DNA from: Thermococcus sp.
GTDB lineage: Archaea; Methanobacteriota_B; Thermococci; Thermococcales; Thermococcaceae
Direction of reading: 5' to 3'
Length of the DNA: 5,338 nucleotides
Assembly (NCBI GenBank): GCA_027023165.1
Contig: JALVWX010000237.1
Location: forward strand, 1,094-6,431
The notes beneath the pieces were generated by a model. That model worked only from the letters and a program-made list of their open reading frames with translations, did no database searches and was not told where the DNA came from. This document shows, in pieces, positions 5,231 through 5,338 of the stretch (its first letter is position 1; each line of letters opens with the position of its first letter). Both the position numbers and the translations under genes were made by a program.

Positions 5231-5234
5231 TAAA

Positions 5235-5338
5235 GTGAAGTTCTACATCTGCAGGGAAAAGAGCGAGCCAAAGCCCTTCAAGGTGGCAATCATAGGTGCC
5301 GGTCCAGCAGGATTAACGGCCGCTGGCTACCTCGCCTG
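5235..5338 (+). CDS. FAD-binding oxidoreductase, N-terminal fragment
   Basis: Only the first 34 codons are in the window; the gene runs off the right edge. After a short leader (KFYICREKSEP) comes a dinucleotide-binding strand-turn-helix, KVAIIGAGPAGLTAAGYLA, with the GxGxxG at Gly21, Gly23 and Gly26. This is the FAD site of the two-dinucleotide-binding-domain flavoproteins. The GPAGLTAAGYL wording resembles the small-subunit-of-glutamate-synthase type of NAD(P)H oxidoreductase, but so little sequence does not separate this from other flavin reductases. It is divergent from the SDR gene, with a good ribosome site. Whether the flavoprotein tail at 3778-3990 derives from a relative of this gene cannot be judged here. 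Confidence 0.85.
   Translation, partial: MKFYICREKSEPKPFKVAIIGAGPAGLTAAGYLA

Overview
The window looks like chromosomal DNA from a hyperthermophilic euryarchaeon of the order Thermococcales, most likely Thermococcus. This is inferred from the thermosome C-terminus with its Gly-Gly-Met tail, archaeal TATA boxes of the TTTATA/TTTAAG kind about 25 bases before starts, GGAGGTGA-like ribosome sites, GTG starts, dense packing and GC-rich codon use. No RNA gene, CRISPR array, insertion sequence or origin was seen.

Plus strand, 1-2787: the end of a thermosome subunit gene; a 171-residue unrecognised protein with seven cysteines and its own promoter; then two tandem HtpX-type membrane zinc proteases (M48 family). 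The proteases align without gaps through the zinc-binding residues and are clearly duplicates. A group II chaperonin beside two membrane proteases makes this half a protein-quality-control neighbourhood. The second protease most likely starts at GTG 1882 rather than the upstream GTG at 1873, which lies inside the ribosome site.

Minus strand, 2844-5063, read right to left: an SDR-family protein whose catalytic Tyr and Lys positions are Ala and Arg; a broken chimeric gene joining the N-terminal half of an isochorismatase-like hydrolase to the C-terminal end of a thioredoxin-reductase-like flavoprotein; and a radical SAM protein resembling RlmN/Cfr. The chimera's C-terminal frame overlaps the radical SAM start by 13 bases, so the two were probably one translationally coupled unit. 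Three apparent one-base losses lie within about 170 bases (near 3929, 3812 and 3762). They break the flavoprotein tail twice and the radical SAM N-terminus once.

Right edge, from 5235: the first 34 codons of a FAD-binding oxidoreductase on the plus strand, divergent from the SDR gene.

The parts most worth a second look are the radical SAM protein, which keeps the methyl-carrier Cys of RlmN but has Ile where RlmN has its resolving Cys, and the decayed or mis-sequenced 3740-4234 segment upstream of it. No clearly new multi-gene system was found.
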